From Micrococcus cohnii (GTDB lineage Bacteria; Actinomycetota; Actinomycetes; Actinomycetales; Micrococcaceae): a stretch of 64,000 nucleotides of DNA. This document shows positions 15,301 to 24,095 of the stretch, one piece after another; positions within the stretch are counted from its first letter, which is position 1, and each line of letters opens with the position of its first letter. The notes beneath the pieces are model-generated. The model was given only the letters and a program-made list of their open reading frames with translations, was not told where the DNA came from and searched no databases. A program made the position numbers and the translations under genes. The stretch spans positions 1,116,001 through 1,180,000 of the forward strand of contig NZ_JACHNA010000001.1 in assembly GCF_014205175.1 (NCBI RefSeq), written 5' to 3'.

Positions 15301-16458
15301 CTCTTCCCGATCTACGCCTCCCGGTTCACCCCGACATGGCTGCGTCTGCTCGGCGCGCGCATCGGCAATGACGTCGAAGCCTCGACCGTCGTGCTCATCC
15401 CCAAGCTGACCCGCGTGGGCGATGGTGCCTTCCTGGCCGACGACACGATGGTCTCCTCATACGAGCTGCAGGACGGCTGGATGCATGTCGCCCAGGCCAA
15501 GGTCGGCAAGCGCTCCTTCGTGGGCAACTCGGGCATGGTCCCGGCCGGCCGCACGCTGCGCCGCGACTCCCTCGTCGCGGTCCTCTCCACGACGCCGGCG
15601 AAGACGAAGTCCGGCACGTCCTGGATGGGCTCGCCGCCCGTGCGGCTGCGCCGTGCGGAGGTCGCCGCGGATGCATCGCTCACGTACGATCCGCCCGCCC
15701 GACTGAAGCGGCTACGCACCGCGTGGGAGACGCTGCGCGCGGTCCCGGTGTGGTTCAACACCGCCCTGCACCTCGCCGTGGCCCTGTGCTTCGCGTGGCT
15801 GGCCGCCACGGTGGGCTGGTGGCTCGTGGCCGTCATGGGCGGCCTCGTGCTGATGGCCGCCGGCGCCGTCGCCGCGGCCGCCACCGTGCTCGCCAAGAAG
15901 GTGTTCGTCGGGCGGATCCGCCCCGGCGAGCATCCGCTGTGGTCCTCGTTCATCTGGCGCAACGAGGTGGCGGACACCTTCACCGAGTACCTGGCCGCTC
16001 CGTGGTTCGCCCGTGCCGCCGCCGGCACCCCGGCCATGACGTGGTTCCTGCGTGCGATGGGTGCGAAGATCGGCCACGGCGCCTGGATCGAGTCGTACTG
16101 GCTCCCCGAGGCAGACCTCGTCACCCTCGGCGACGGAGCGACCGTCAACCGCGGCTGCGTCGTGCAGACGCATCTGTTCCACGACCGGGTGATGTCCTTG
16201 GACGCCGTGGCCCTCGGCGACGGCGCAACCCTCGGCCCGAACTCCGTCGTCCTGCCCGCCGCGCACCTGGGCGCCGGGACCACGGTGGGCGCCGGCTCGC
16301 TCGTGATGCGCGGCGAAGCCCTGCCGCCAGCGACCTGGTGGATCGGCAATCCCGTCGCGCCCTGGGCCAAGCCCGACGCCGGCAAGCTCGGCAAGCCCGT
16401 GCGTCGCACCGGCTCCGGCTCCCACCGTCTTCCGACCCGCAACCGAAAGAGCTCATGA
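12382..16458 (+). CDS. Pls/PosA-type nonribosomal peptide synthetase (poly-lysine-synthetase-like)
   Basis: 1,358 aa membrane-bound NRPS. Adenylation domain (residues about 45-515): FTSGSTGTPKGVAVSHR, NTYGPTEATV, YRSGDLVVF, VKLGGRRIELGEVD and the catalytic Lys in TSGKVDRNALP. Carrier domain with GGGSLAAAQLVGRL, phosphopantetheine Ser near residue 568. Then three transmembrane regions alternate with three hexapeptide-repeat left-handed beta-helix modules (about 747-840, 989-1080 and 1227-1327). There is no classical condensation or thioesterase domain. This A-T-membrane/three-soluble-domain plan is that of epsilon-poly-L-lysine synthetase (Pls, about 1,319 aa). Pocket residues read by eye DAETIGTV suggest a cationic amino acid. 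Start GTG 12382, behind GGAGG. The stop overlaps the M1 peptidase gene. The carrier would need the PPTase encoded at 18201-19010. Confidence 0.85.
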   Translation: MTSHVPTPSASPSPAPDTPTGPAPQDPGTGVHAPQLPGGLRAPEPRTLWDVLTATATEHPDAAALDDGVEQLTYAELLERIDEVSEYLNAHGMGPGDKIGVRIPSGTVGLYVSILAVIAVGAAYVPVDADDPEERARLVFGEAKVAGVMTAPDELAVAGAPDVPHPAPRDPELDDDAWIIFTSGSTGTPKGVAVSHRSAAAFVDAEARMFLADDPLGPGDRVLAGLSVAFDASCEEMWLAWRHGACLVPAPRSLVRSGMDLGPWLADRRITAVSTVPTLAAMWPTEAMDNVRLLIFGGEACPPELAARLAEDGREVWNTYGPTEATVVACAAPLTGEGPVRIGLPLDGWDLAVVDQQTGVPVAEGETGELIIGGVGLARYLDPAKDAEKYAPMPTLGWERAYRSGDLVVFEPEGLLFVGRADDQVKLGGRRIELGEVDAALQALPGVNGGAAAVQSTPAGHQILVGYLVPAEAGAQLDLTEARALLADELPAALVPRLAVVDALPTKTSGKVDRNALPWPLPGEQDDSSDDVHIDASTADGWIQQQWADVLGAAPRGPKTDFFAVGGGSLAAAQLVGRLRERYPTVTVQDIYAHPKVGGLVEALAGEDMAHQEPVAERSVVRTARAAQWLQTLVGIPVFVLPALRMAVWTALVLNVLALTGLAPGVPTLNWWVLAAAWLVFVTAPGRMALTAIAARLLTRGITPGTYRRGGATHLRLWLAQHVCDVVDPYSLAGAVWVPTFARALGAKIGKDVDMHSIPPITGLLSVGDGASIEPEVDLSGYWVDGDEVHIGSVRIGAGAVIGARSTMMPGARVGDGARVEAGSTVEGKLRAGQRHSGSPAVRVGKVKPSGPNVSPPAATGWRIFSSIASALLAGLPLVSAAAALGVGLLTLGLWPAHIVSGTAAAAVLDVGIKLLAASPLIALTWFVVQMLLVLVTVRLLSIGIVEGHHPGRSRVGWQIWATERILDTARDQLFPIYASRFTPTWLRLLGARIGNDVEASTVVLIPKLTRVGDGAFLADDTMVSSYELQDGWMHVAQAKVGKRSFVGNSGMVPAGRTLRRDSLVAVLSTTPAKTKSGTSWMGSPPVRLRRAEVAADASLTYDPPARLKRLRTAWETLRAVPVWFNTALHLAVALCFAWLAATVGWWLVAVMGGLVLMAAGAVAAAATVLAKKVFVGRIRPGEHPLWSSFIWRNEVADTFTEYLAAPWFARAAAGTPAMTWFLRAMGAKIGHGAWIESYWLPEADLVTLGDGATVNRGCVVQTHLFHDRVMSLDAVALGDGATLGPNSVVLPAAHLGAGTTVGAGSLVMRGEALPPATWWIGNPVAPWAKPDAGKLGKPVRRTGSGSHRLPTRNRKSS

Positions 16459-17795
16459 CTTCCGACCCGTACCTGCCCTCCGTCGGCACCGACACCTTCG
16501 ACGCCGACCATCTCGAGCTGCACCTGGACGTCCGGCTCGCAGCCAACCGCGTCTCCGGCACGGCCGTCTGGCACGGGCGGCTGCTCAAGGACACCTCCCG
16601 CCTCGAATTCGATCTGCACCGCCTGAGCGTGTCCCAGGTGCGCGTCGAGATCGACGGGGACCAGGTGTCGCGTGCCCGCGCCACCGCCCCCCGCCGGACG
16701 CCGCACCGCGTGCTCGTCGAGCTCGGCGAGGTCCACCCCGCCGGCGCGCAGGTGCGCGTGGCCCTGCACTACGCGGGCACCCCGAAGCCGCGCCGCAGCC
16801 CGTGGGGCACGATCGGGTGGGAAGAGCTGACCGACGGCGTGCTCGTGGCCGGTCAGCCGCACGGGGCCTCGACCTGGTTCCCCTGCGTCGAGTCGCCCCG
16901 CGTGCGCACGACCGCCGAGATCACCCTGACGTGCGATGCCGGCTACCTGCCGGTGGCCAACGGCGTCGGCCGGCAGGTCTCGCAGACCGGATCGCGCGTC
17001 ACGTGGAGCTGGCACCTCGACCGGCCCGTCCCCGCGTATCTGCTGACCGCGCAGATCGGCCGCTACCGGATCGTCGACCTGCCCGGGCAAGGCTCCGGGC
17101 CGCCGATCATGCTGGCCGTCACGCCGGAGCACCAGCAGCGCGCCCTGACGGCCCTGGGCAGCCAACACCGCATGATGGAGCTGTTCGAACGCCACTACGG
17201 GCCCTACCCTTTCGAGAAGTACACGGCGGTGGTGGCGGCCGAGCCCCTCGAGATCCCGCTCGAGTGCGCCGCTCTGAGCCTGTTCGGCACGAACCACCTC
17301 GACGAGAGCTGGGAGTCGGAGCGGCTGATCGCCCACGAGATGTCCCACCAGTGGTTCGGCAACGCCGTCACGCTGGGCGTGTGGTCGGACCTGTGGCTGC
17401 ACGAGGGCTTCGCGTGCTTCTCCGAGTGGCTGTGGTCGGAGAGCTCCGGCGGACCGTCCCTGACACAGTGCGCGCGCATGGCCTGGGACGGGCTGGCGGA
17501 GAAGGACGAGGACATCGTGCTGACCGCTCCCGGGGCGGCGGACATGTTCGACGACCGGGTGTACAAGCGTGGGGCACTGACCCTCGTGGCTCTGCGCGAG
17601 CTGCTGGGGACCGACGTGTTCGCTCGCGTGCTGCGCACGTGGATCGAGAACAACCGCTTCGGCACCGTCGACTCGGCGATGTTCCGGGCGCACGTGCAGA
17701 GCTGGGCTCCGGCGGCCGGCGTCTCGGTCGCCGCCGTGGACCGGCTGCTCACCGACTGGACCGAGCGCGAGGAGCTGCCGGCCTTCCCGGGCTGA
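16455..17795 (+). CDS. M1 family zinc metallopeptidase
   Basis: 446 aa cytoplasmic-looking aminopeptidase. Zinc site HEMSHQWFGN followed 18 residues later by the third ligand in WLHEGFACF (HEXXH-18-E). The catalytic Tyr region is VYKRGALTL. The position of the usual GAMEN motif reads PLECAALSLFG, which keeps the Glu and resembles the ALETQ form of short actinobacterial M1 enzymes. It lacks the long C-terminal domain of aminopeptidase N. The ATGA start overlaps the pls-like stop, so the two are co-translated. Zinc aminopeptidases are known to degrade epsilon-poly-lysine in producers, so trimming or self-protection is a plausible but inferred role. Confidence 0.88.
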   Translation: MTSDPYLPSVGTDTFDADHLELHLDVRLAANRVSGTAVWHGRLLKDTSRLEFDLHRLSVSQVRVEIDGDQVSRARATAPRRTPHRVLVELGEVHPAGAQVRVALHYAGTPKPRRSPWGTIGWEELTDGVLVAGQPHGASTWFPCVESPRVRTTAEITLTCDAGYLPVANGVGRQVSQTGSRVTWSWHLDRPVPAYLLTAQIGRYRIVDLPGQGSGPPIMLAVTPEHQQRALTALGSQHRMMELFERHYGPYPFEKYTAVVAAEPLEIPLECAALSLFGTNHLDESWESERLIAHEMSHQWFGNAVTLGVWSDLWLHEGFACFSEWLWSESSGGPSLTQCARMAWDGLAEKDEDIVLTAPGAADMFDDRVYKRGALTLVALRELLGTDVFARVLRTWIENNRFGTVDSAMFRAHVQSWAPAAGVSVAAVDRLLTDWTEREELPAFPG

Positions 17796-17799
17796 GCGG

Positions 17800-18189
17800 T
17801 CAGTCGAGCCCGCCGCTCCGGCGGCGGTGGTGCTCGCGGGCGGCCACATGGCCGCGGCGCGCCGCGACCACCGCGCCCAGTCCGAACAGCCCGATCGCGA
17901 CGAGGTGGCCGACGGTGACTGCCGAGTCCGAAGGCCCGCCGAACAGCAGCCAGCCGACCATCGCGAACTCCAGGACGAAGGCCGACAAGCAGGCCGCCCG
18001 AAGCCACGGCCATGCCGCCTCGTGGGCGGCGTTCCACGTTCCGGCGTCGCGCATCGTCTCGGAAGTGCGAATGCCGATCGCCGGGTTCGGCCCGCGCCGG
18101 GCCATCGCCGACGGCCGGGACACGACGAGGGTGACGAGCGCCGCGAGGGCGCCGATCACCGCGGCGACGACGAACACGACGTTGTCCAT
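17800..18189 (-). CDS. SdpI-family membrane protein
   Basis: 129 aa with three predicted membrane helices (residues about 3-22, 58-80, 86-105). The SdpI signature PAIGIRTSETMRDAGTWNAAHEAAW lies between helices 1 and 2. In Bacillus, SdpI is an immunity and signalling protein against a toxic peptide; most relatives are uncharacterised. The start ATG at 18189 has TAAACT ending 8 nt upstream, indicating a leaderless transcript, and the TAA of that hexamer is the stop codon of the PPTase gene upstream. It is convergent with the M1 peptidase gene, whose stop lies only 4 bp away. Immunity or export support for the Pls product is inference. Confidence 0.8.
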   Translation of the reverse strand: MDNVVFVVAAVIGALAALVTLVVSRPSAMARRGPNPAIGIRTSETMRDAGTWNAAHEAAWPWLRAACLSAFVLEFAMVGWLLFGGPSDSAVTVGHLVAIGLFGLGAVVAARRGHVAAREHHRRRSGGLD

Positions 18190-18200
18190 GGCGACAGAGT

Positions 18201-19010
18201 TTATTCGGGCCGTCGGAATCGAGGCCGCCGGGATCGGCCTGGGGGCGTGAGCGGCCGCAGCGCGAGCGCCCCGACCCACCCGTCGGGCAGCACGTCCGGA
18301 CCCAGCGCCACCAGCCGGACGTCCGAGGACGCGGCGTCGACGGCCGACGGATCGGCCAGAAAGCCCGTGCCCGCAGCCTTGACCAGCGCCTCCTTGGCGC
18401 ACCACAGCCGGGCCCGGGCCGTCACCGGGTCCTGGCCCGCCGCGGCCCCGCGCTCGAGACCCGCTCGTTCCGCCGCGCTGAAGGCCACCGCGTCGATGTC
18501 GGCCGCCCCGTCGGGACCGGGCGTGAACGCGCGCCGAACCCGCCGGGCCCGCACGTGTTCAACGTCGACGCCCACGGCCCAATCCTCAGCGCGCGCGTCG
18601 AGCCAGGCCAGCACGGTGCCCGGCCGGGAGCCACCGACGTGCGCGAAGCTGATCGGCGGAAGCGTCTCCGCACGCACGCCGGGTGCCGTCAGCCTCGGTG
18701 CGCCGTGGCCGTCACGTCCGCACGTTGGGCAGCGCTGCACGATGCCCAGCCCGGGGGCCTCCAGCACGGGGGTCCCGCCGACGCCCGTCGACCGCACCGG
18801 CTCCCGTCGTCCACCAAGCGTCGCCTCGAGCCTGGAGAGCAGAGCGGCGCGTCGGTCGTCACGGTCACCGTGGGGACCGGACGCGCCCTGCCCGGCTGCT
18901 GTCGAGACACCGGCGGCGCAGACCCACACGTGCCACACGGGCGTGTGCCGCGCGGCGCGATGCCGCGCGAACCCGTGCCGCTCAGGCTCGGAGGTCTGCG
19001 CCCTCGTCAT
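18201..19010 (-). CDS. 4'-phosphopantetheinyl transferase
   Basis: Transfers the phosphopantetheine arm of CoA to carrier-protein serines. 269 aa, Sfp/EntD-like. Motifs: CPTCGRDGHGAPRL, FAHVGGS, the Mg-binding VGVDVEHVRAR and WCAKEALVKAAGTGF. The obvious local client is the carrier domain of the Pls-like NRPS. It is transcribed as the third gene after pheS and pheT (gap 28 bp) and may therefore be constitutively expressed with them. The N-terminal 40 residues are poorly conserved, so the true start could be further in. Confidence 0.9.
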   Translation of the reverse strand: MTRAQTSEPERHGFARHRAARHTPVWHVWVCAAGVSTAAGQGASGPHGDRDDRRAALLSRLEATLGGRREPVRSTGVGGTPVLEAPGLGIVQRCPTCGRDGHGAPRLTAPGVRAETLPPISFAHVGGSRPGTVLAWLDARAEDWAVGVDVEHVRARRVRRAFTPGPDGAADIDAVAFSAAERAGLERGAAAGQDPVTARARLWCAKEALVKAAGTGFLADPSAVDAASSDVRLVALGPDVLPDGWVGALALRPLTPPGRSRRPRFRRPE

Positions 19011-19038
19011 GCCGGCCCCAGCGGAGCTGAAACCCGGT

Positions 19039-21621
19039 TCAGCGCCGCACGGCGCCGTGCCGCTCGACCGCCAGAGCCGTCGCGGCCTCGCGGGCCTCGG
19101 AGGCCTCTTCGGCAGTCAGCGTCCGGTCCGCCGCGCGGAAGCGCAGGCTGAACGCGAGGGACTTCTTGCCCTCGCCGACGCCAGCGCCCACGTACTCGTC
19201 GAACAGAGCGATCGACTCCAGCAGCTCGCCGGCGCCCTCGGCCAGCGTGTCCCGGACGTCACCGGCCACCACGTCGGAGTCCACGACGAGGGCGACGTCC
19301 TGGCTCGTCACCGGATAGGTCGAGACGCGTCCGGCGCGCACCACGGCCGGAGCGGCCGCGCTGACGGCCTCGAGGTCCAGCTCCCACACGCTCGTGCGCT
19401 CGGGCAGGTCTTCGGCCTCGAGCCACTGCGGGTGCAGCTCACCGGCGACGCCGACGACACGCTCCCCGCCGTCCTCGCCGCGCAGCACCAGGTCGGCCAC
19501 CCGGCCGGGGTGGAACGCATGGTGCTCACCCTTGCGGACGCGCAGCTCGACACCGAGCACGTCGGCGACGTCCAAGGCACCGGAGACGGCGTCCTGCCAG
19601 TCGGTCTGACGCGGCTGGTGGTGGGGTCCGGGGGCCGAGTCATGCCCGGCGTAAAGGCCGGCCACGTGCCACGGCTGCGCCGGGACGCCGCCGTTCAGGT
19701 CCGCGAGCGTCGCCTCGTCCGGGTGCACGGCGCGCGGCGGGATCTGAGCGCTGCCCAGCTTCTCGCCCGGCAGGAACACGACACCGGCCTCGACGAGGGC
19801 CAGGTCACGGAAGCCGCGGCCCAGGTTGCGGCGGGCGGTCTCCACCAGGCCCGGCAGCAGCGAACGCCGCAGGAACCGGAACTGGGAGGAGATCGGGTTG
19901 GCCAGCGACACCATCGGCAGCGCCTCGCCCTCATCGTCGGTGCGGGCGGCGAACCGGGCGTTCTGCTCGGCCGAGACGAACGGGTAGGACAGCACCTCGG
20001 TGTGCCCGGCGTCGGCGAGCGCCTGCACCACGCGACGCCGCTGCGCCTGGGCCCGGGTGAGGCCGCGTCCGGCCGGGGCCGTGGGGACCACCGACGGGAT
20101 CTGGTCGTAACCGCGCAGACGGGCGACCTCCTCCACCAGGTCCTCGGGGATGCGCAGGTCCGGACGCCAGCTCGGAACGGTCACGCGCAGTACCGGGGCC
20201 TCGCCCTCATCGACCGGGCCGAGAGCGACCTGCGCGCCGAGGCGCTCGAGCGACTCGACCACCTGGTCGGTCGTGTACTCGACGCCGACGCGCTGACTCG
20301 GACGGTCGGCAGCCATCTCGACGACGACCGGCTCGGGCACCTGGCCCTCGTCGGTCACACCGGGCTCAGCCGTGCCGCCGGCCAGTTCGACGAGCAGGCG
20401 CACGGCCCGCTCGGCGGCCACGTCCGCGACGGCCGGGTCCACGCCGCGCTCGTTGCGCTTGGACGCCTCCGACGGCAGCCGGTGACGGCGGCGCGTGCGC
20501 GCGATCGACACCGGGTCGAAGGTCGCGGACTCCACGACGATGCGGGTGGTCTCGGCCGTCACCTCGGTCGCGGCGCCGCCCATGACGCCGGCCAGGCCGA
20601 TCGCGCCCGACTCGTCGGCGATCACGAGGTCCTCGGGGTGCAGTTCGCGTTCCTTGCCGTCGAGGGTGGTGAGCCGCTCCCCCGCTCGAGCGCGGCGGAC
20701 GGTGATGCCGCCGCTGAGCTTGTCGGCGTCATAGAAGTGCAGCGGCTGCCCGAGCTCCCACATCACGTAGTTCGACACGTCGACCGGCAGGCTCACCGCC
20801 CGCACGCCGGCCAGGCGCAGGCGCGCGGCCATCCATGTCGGCGTCGGCGCGGACGCGTCGATGCCCGAGACCGTACGGGCCACGAACCGAGTGACCCCGG
20901 GCTCGCCGTAGATCGGCGCGTCGTCGGCGAACTCGACGGGCACGCCGGCCCCGTCCGCCTGCGCAGGCTCGACTCCTGCGGCCGGGTCCGTGAAGGGCAC
21001 CCCGGTCGCGTGCGAATACTCTCGGGCCACGCCGCGCATGGAGAACACGTAGCCGCGATCCGGCGTCACGTTGATTTCCGCGGCCTCACCGTGCAGCTGC
21101 AGCACGTCGCGCGCATCGGAGCCGAGCTCGGGGTCCAGGCCGAGCCGGGAGAGCACCAGGATCCCGTCGCTGCCGTCGTCGCCGAGGCCCAGCTCGGTCG
21201 TCGAGGCGATCATCCCGGCCGAGACATGGCCGTAGGTCTTGCGCGGCGCGATGCGGAAGTCGCCCGGCAGCACGGCGCCGGGCAGGGTCACCACCACCTT
21301 GTCCCCGACCTCGAAGTTGTGGGCGCCGCACACGATGCCCTGCACGCCGTCGGGTTCGATGCCCTCACCGGTCAGGGGCTGCTCGGCCCCCTCGGGCACG
21401 ACGCGCACCGAGCACCAGTTGATCGTCTTGCCGTTCTTCTGCGGCTCGGGCTCCTTCGAGAGCACCTGGCCGACCACGATGGGGCCGGTCAGCTCCTCGG
21501 CGGGACGGTGGACGTCCTCTTCTTCGAGTCCGACGCGGACCAGGTCCGCCATGACCTGCTCGGCGCGGTGGTCTGCGGGGACGGGCACGAGCTCACGCAG
21601 CCAGTCAAGGGGAATGCGCAT
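19039..21621 (-). CDS. pheT: Phenylalanyl-tRNA synthetase beta subunit
   Basis: 860 aa. Begins MRIPLDWLRELVPVPADHRAEQ with an N-terminal tRNA-binding domain (GPIVVGQVLS to VVVTLPGAVLPG), the B3/B4 editing region with RRHRLPSEASKRNERGVDP, B5 and core, and the C-terminal anticodon-binding FDX domain (VSTYPVTSQDVALVVD to FRAADRTLTAEEA). Works as an alpha2-beta2 tetramer with PheS. 4 bp after pheS; an operon with pheS and the PPTase gene. Confidence 0.97.
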   Translation of the reverse strand: MRIPLDWLRELVPVPADHRAEQVMADLVRVGLEEEDVHRPAEELTGPIVVGQVLSKEPEPQKNGKTINWCSVRVVPEGAEQPLTGEGIEPDGVQGIVCGAHNFEVGDKVVVTLPGAVLPGDFRIAPRKTYGHVSAGMIASTTELGLGDDGSDGILVLSRLGLDPELGSDARDVLQLHGEAAEINVTPDRGYVFSMRGVAREYSHATGVPFTDPAAGVEPAQADGAGVPVEFADDAPIYGEPGVTRFVARTVSGIDASAPTPTWMAARLRLAGVRAVSLPVDVSNYVMWELGQPLHFYDADKLSGGITVRRARAGERLTTLDGKERELHPEDLVIADESGAIGLAGVMGGAATEVTAETTRIVVESATFDPVSIARTRRRHRLPSEASKRNERGVDPAVADVAAERAVRLLVELAGGTAEPGVTDEGQVPEPVVVEMAADRPSQRVGVEYTTDQVVESLERLGAQVALGPVDEGEAPVLRVTVPSWRPDLRIPEDLVEEVARLRGYDQIPSVVPTAPAGRGLTRAQAQRRRVVQALADAGHTEVLSYPFVSAEQNARFAARTDDEGEALPMVSLANPISSQFRFLRRSLLPGLVETARRNLGRGFRDLALVEAGVVFLPGEKLGSAQIPPRAVHPDEATLADLNGGVPAQPWHVAGLYAGHDSAPGPHHQPRQTDWQDAVSGALDVADVLGVELRVRKGEHHAFHPGRVADLVLRGEDGGERVVGVAGELHPQWLEAEDLPERTSVWELDLEAVSAAAPAVVRAGRVSTYPVTSQDVALVVDSDVVAGDVRDTLAEGAGELLESIALFDEYVGAGVGEGKKSLAFSLRFRAADRTLTAEEASEAREAATALAVERHGAVRR

Positions 21622-21625
21622 GGGA

Positions 21626-23201
<1,576 letters not shown>

Positions 23202-23250
23202 GCCGAGAATCTCGGTTCCGAGCCGACGGACGGCCTGTCGCCGACCCGGC

Positions 23251-23967
23251 TCAGTGCAATGCACCGCCAGGGCGGTCGAGGTCCGCGGCCGGGTCGAGCG
23301 CGGCCTCGGCCACCAGCACGAGGGCGTGCGCGAGCTGCGCGGCCGGCAGCGAGGCGCAGTCCTGCGGCGCATGCGCCTCGTCCCACGGCACGTGCACGAA
23401 GCCGGCCCGGACCGCGGCGTCGGCGAGATCGAGCAGTTCATACAGCACGTTGTTGCACACGAAGCTGCCCGCGCTGAGCGAGAGGCGGGCCGGCACATCC
23501 GCCGCGTCTAGGCTCTGCAGCGCACGCTTGACGGGCAGGGTCGAGAACAGCGCGGGCGGCCCGTCCGCCCGCACCGGCTCGTCGACCGGCTGGGCCCCGT
23601 CGTTATCCGGGATTCGGGCGTCGCGCAGGTTGATGCCGACGCGCTCAAGCCGCACCTCCTGCGCGCCCCCGGCCAGGCCGCAGGCGACGACGACCCGCGG
23701 GCGGTGCTCCCGCAGGGCCGCCGCGAGGCGCGCACGGGTGCGAGCGAACACGCAGGGCAGCTCGAGCGCGAGCGCCGAGACGCCCCCGGCTCGCAGCTGG
23801 CGCGCGGCCGCCTCGGCCGCCGCGGCCGACGGGTTCGTGGCCGCGCCCCCGAAGGACTCGAAGCCGGTGAGCAGGACGTCAACGCCTCCGCTCACGGGCA
23901 TCGCACACGCATCGTCCCGCAGCGCCGGGGACGCCGCGCCATGATTCTGATCACCGGTTGAGTGCAT
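23251..23967 (-). CDS. pcp: Pyroglutamyl-peptidase I
   Basis: Cysteine peptidase (family C15) that removes N-terminal pyroglutamate. 238 aa. The LLTGFESFGG opening, the Glu-containing ERVGINLRDARIPDN block, catalytic Cys in GSFVCNNVLYEL and catalytic His in GFVHVPWDE are all present. The start ATG at 23967 follows a TACCCT -10 (complement of 23974-23979) by 6 nt, giving a leaderless transcript. Cytoplasmic; probably peptide recycling. Confidence 0.93.
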   Translation of the reverse strand: MHSTGDQNHGAASPALRDDACAMPVSGGVDVLLTGFESFGGAATNPSAAAAEAAARQLRAGGVSALALELPCVFARTRARLAAALREHRPRVVVACGLAGGAQEVRLERVGINLRDARIPDNDGAQPVDEPVRADGPPALFSTLPVKRALQSLDAADVPARLSLSAGSFVCNNVLYELLDLADAAVRAGFVHVPWDEAHAPQDCASLPAAQLAHALVLVAEAALDPAADLDRPGGALH

Positions 23968-24071
23968 GGCCGCAGGGTAACCGAGCCGGCACCGCCGGCA
24001 CGCCAACCGCCGCGGGCGGGGTCGGCCTGACGTGGACCTCGCGATGCCCGAGCATGGCATTGCCGCGCAAT

Positions 24072-24087
24072 TCGAACATATGTTCTA
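24072..24087 (+). promoter_or_regulatory. SOS (LexA) box in front of the radical SAM gene
   Basis: TCGAACATATGTTCTA matches the actinobacterial/Gram-positive LexA operator pattern (CGAAC, 4 nt, GTTCG) at all but one key position. A -10-like TATGTT (24079-24084) lies inside it and the ATG at 24096 follows 8 nt after the box, so a bound repressor would cover the start of transcription. Confidence 0.65.
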
Positions 24088-24095
24088 CTCCTGTC

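Noticed and set aside
16455-17795. M1 peptidase as inactive because GAMEN is missing
   Set aside because: The equivalent PLECAALSLFG keeps a Glu and matches the variant motif of short actinobacterial M1 enzymes, and the zinc site is intact.
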